A DNA stretch of 64,000 bases from Gavia stellata (taxonomy: Eukaryota > Chordata > Aves > Gaviiformes > Gaviidae), in NCBI RefSeq assembly GCF_030936135.1, contig NC_082603.1, positions 32,055,236 through 32,119,235 on the forward strand. Reading direction: 5' to 3'. This document shows, piece by piece, positions 62,201-64,000 of this stretch. How positions within the stretch are numbered: position 1 is the first letter of the stretch; each line of letters opens with the position of its first letter. The notes under the pieces were generated by a model. It was not told the origin of the DNA and did not search any database. It saw nothing but the letters and a program-made list of their open reading frames with translations. A program made the translations under genes and the position numbers.

Positions 62201-64000
62201 CACACAGTGAGCTGGGCTCCTTCTCCAGCTGGAGTTACGGGGAAGAGTGCATGCAAGTTACGGGGGAATCATCAGGGTCAACAGAACGCCCCTGGATGAA
62301 ACAGCTGGACTGTAATTCTCAGGAAGGAGCACTGGAAAGAGGATCCACACTGTGTGCTTAGAAAAGCCAAGCTAGGTTGATGCTTGGACTTTGCTCACTC
62401 CACGGAGGCTCGCCACACGTTGTACCATGTGGGTTCGGAAATCAATTACATGTTCAAATAGGGAAGGACGATCAGATCTGTTGTCTAGGAACAATGATCA
62501 TCTCTGCTTTCACTAGCATCTCAAGAACAGTGCTTTCAGGTGAATTCCCCACCTGTCTATAAGCTTAGGTAAGAGAAAACAGGCACACAGTAGGATCTTA
62601 ATGACAGGAAGATTAAAAGAAGAATCTTACAGAGACCTGAAAAGCATGGAAGGGATTTCAGGGGTGGGTGTGCAATATCTTCTGAAAGGTAGAATAATGC
62701 TTGCAAAAATTGGATTTATTCAGATGGAAACAATTTTTTTTAGGGACATCTGATAATAATTTCCACAATAAAATACAATTTTTACTTTAAAAAGTGTGAA
62801 GAGAGTCTTCTGCTTTAGGGTAGACAGAAAGGAACTCAAAACCTTGACTGTCCCTCAGTTAACTGCCATTTGTTTAGGTAGCTATAGCATCCTGGAAGTT
62901 CATCCTTTGTGATAAAAGGGGGGACACCTTTTAACTTCTGTATAATAAAACAGTCTTCCCAAAGTCATGGTAGGGTTGCACAGTATGTTGAATCAAACTA
63001 CATACCTGAATGCAAACCCCACCAATCTTACAAGTTATTTTGTATTTGTTATTTTATGTTTTTGTTAAAGACAAAATAGTCAGTAAAGTCAGGAGGGGAA
63101 GTGAAATTGCTTGCTACCAAGTTTTAGTTGCTATTTTTAATGTAACAGTACCCCATTCCTGGATGGGGAATACGCATGAGGTGACAGGTGGATGCAGATG
63201 GAGCACTAGGAAACTGGGAGGTTAGGTCAGGCCACTGACACCAGGAATTGAACAAGAGCTAGGGCTAAGATTTCTAGTAAACCTTCAATTAGATATTCAA
63301 GCTAATGAAAGAGAGGCTTAACCTTAAAGGCATCCTCTTCCTGGTGGCTTCTTGTGCTCCTGGGTGCCACCACCAAGGTGGTGTTATGAGCAGAGATCTG
63401 CAACAGCAGCCTTAATGAAAGTAGTATATACAGCTCAGCTATCTGTCCAATATCACTGGAGCTTTAGAGTGCACACGGTCTGAATTAGCATTTTTAATTA
63501 ACCTCTGTTTTTTGTGCAGATGTTTCAGGATGTTAATCCTTATGTTAGTGTAATGAGCTGGAAAAGCAGCATCTTTAAAAAACAACTAATGTTTCTGTCA
63601 TTGTCTTGACTGGTAGATTGAACCCAACTTGGTCTGATTATTTTGCAAGTAAGAAATGTGCTCAGGCTGACAGCTTGTACGTTGTGTTTTATCTTCCGAA
63701 AGAATTTTTACAGTCTGTAGTTACAAGCTTCAAAAATAGTGTAGGTTATAACTGAAAGACTGGCAGATGTTTAGCTGTTGTGGATAAAAGCAAGGTTTAA
63801 GTACAGCTATTAATTTCACTTGCTGGTATCATGTAAAGAAGTGCTGAAGACCGATGCATTATAGTTGGCTTTTAAGGATACTAGCACCCTAAGAAACTGT
63901 TTATCTCTCTCCTGCCTATTCTTTGTAGCTTTCTGTAACGTTTCCAGTGACTACAATGATATACTTAGAGCTGATCTACCGAAGCCTTACCCTGGAAATG

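Larger units (their letters stand above)
40331..64000. other. Intergenic region upstream of JUN
   Basis: About 23.7 kb without a recognisable exon on either strand. Open frames are short and domain-free. It contains a CR1 3' end, MIR-like fragments and small tandem repeats, and two moderately GC-rich patches (55340-55640, 60040-60260). In human this side of JUN is also gene-poor and probably regulatory. Confidence 0.55.

Overview
This is vertebrate nuclear DNA. It has multi-exon genes with GT-AG introns, CpG-island promoters, AATAAA poly(A) signals and long AT-rich intergenic stretches. All three recognisable genes lie on the minus strand. The c-Jun protein is of the sauropsid type, and the 3' end of a CR1 LINE lies near 59.2 kb. 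Together these point to a bird, or less likely a turtle or crocodilian. The order MYSM1 - JUN matches the order I know from human chromosome 1p32.

Region by region. 163-11689 holds the first 14 coding exons of MYSM1, a histone H2A deubiquitinase. They encode 592 codons and cover the SANT domain, the SWIRM domain and the first residues of the MPN/JAMM domain; the catalytic exons lie beyond the left edge. Intron 3 has a minor-spliceosome (U12-type) donor. The MYSM1 CpG-island promoter occupies about 11290-12250. 13781-16048 is an uninterrupted 755-codon gene with an N-terminal CARD, a basic linker and 16-18 ankyrin repeats. This is the architecture of Caiap, the CARD- and ANK-containing inflammasome adapter, and it is the most interesting gene here. 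About 16.1-37.1 kb is intergenic, with a few old repeats. 37734-38678 is the single-exon JUN gene. Its 3'UTR and poly(A) signal are recognisable, and its promoter (about 39190-39395) keeps MEF2, proximal AP-1, CCAAT, Sp1 and distal AP-1 elements in the expected order. A very GC-rich island continues upstream to about 40.3 kb. From 40.3 kb to 64 kb I find no coding gene, only scattered repeats.

How the genes relate. MYSM1 removes ubiquitin from histone H2A and has known roles in blood and immune cells. The CARD-ANK protein is probably an inflammasome adapter. JUN is the AP-1 subunit induced by stress and inflammatory kinases. They are neighbours with separate promoters and nothing in the sequence shows co-regulation. 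The JUN promoter does carry the AP-1/ATF sites expected for autoregulation, including a duplicated distal module described in the findings.
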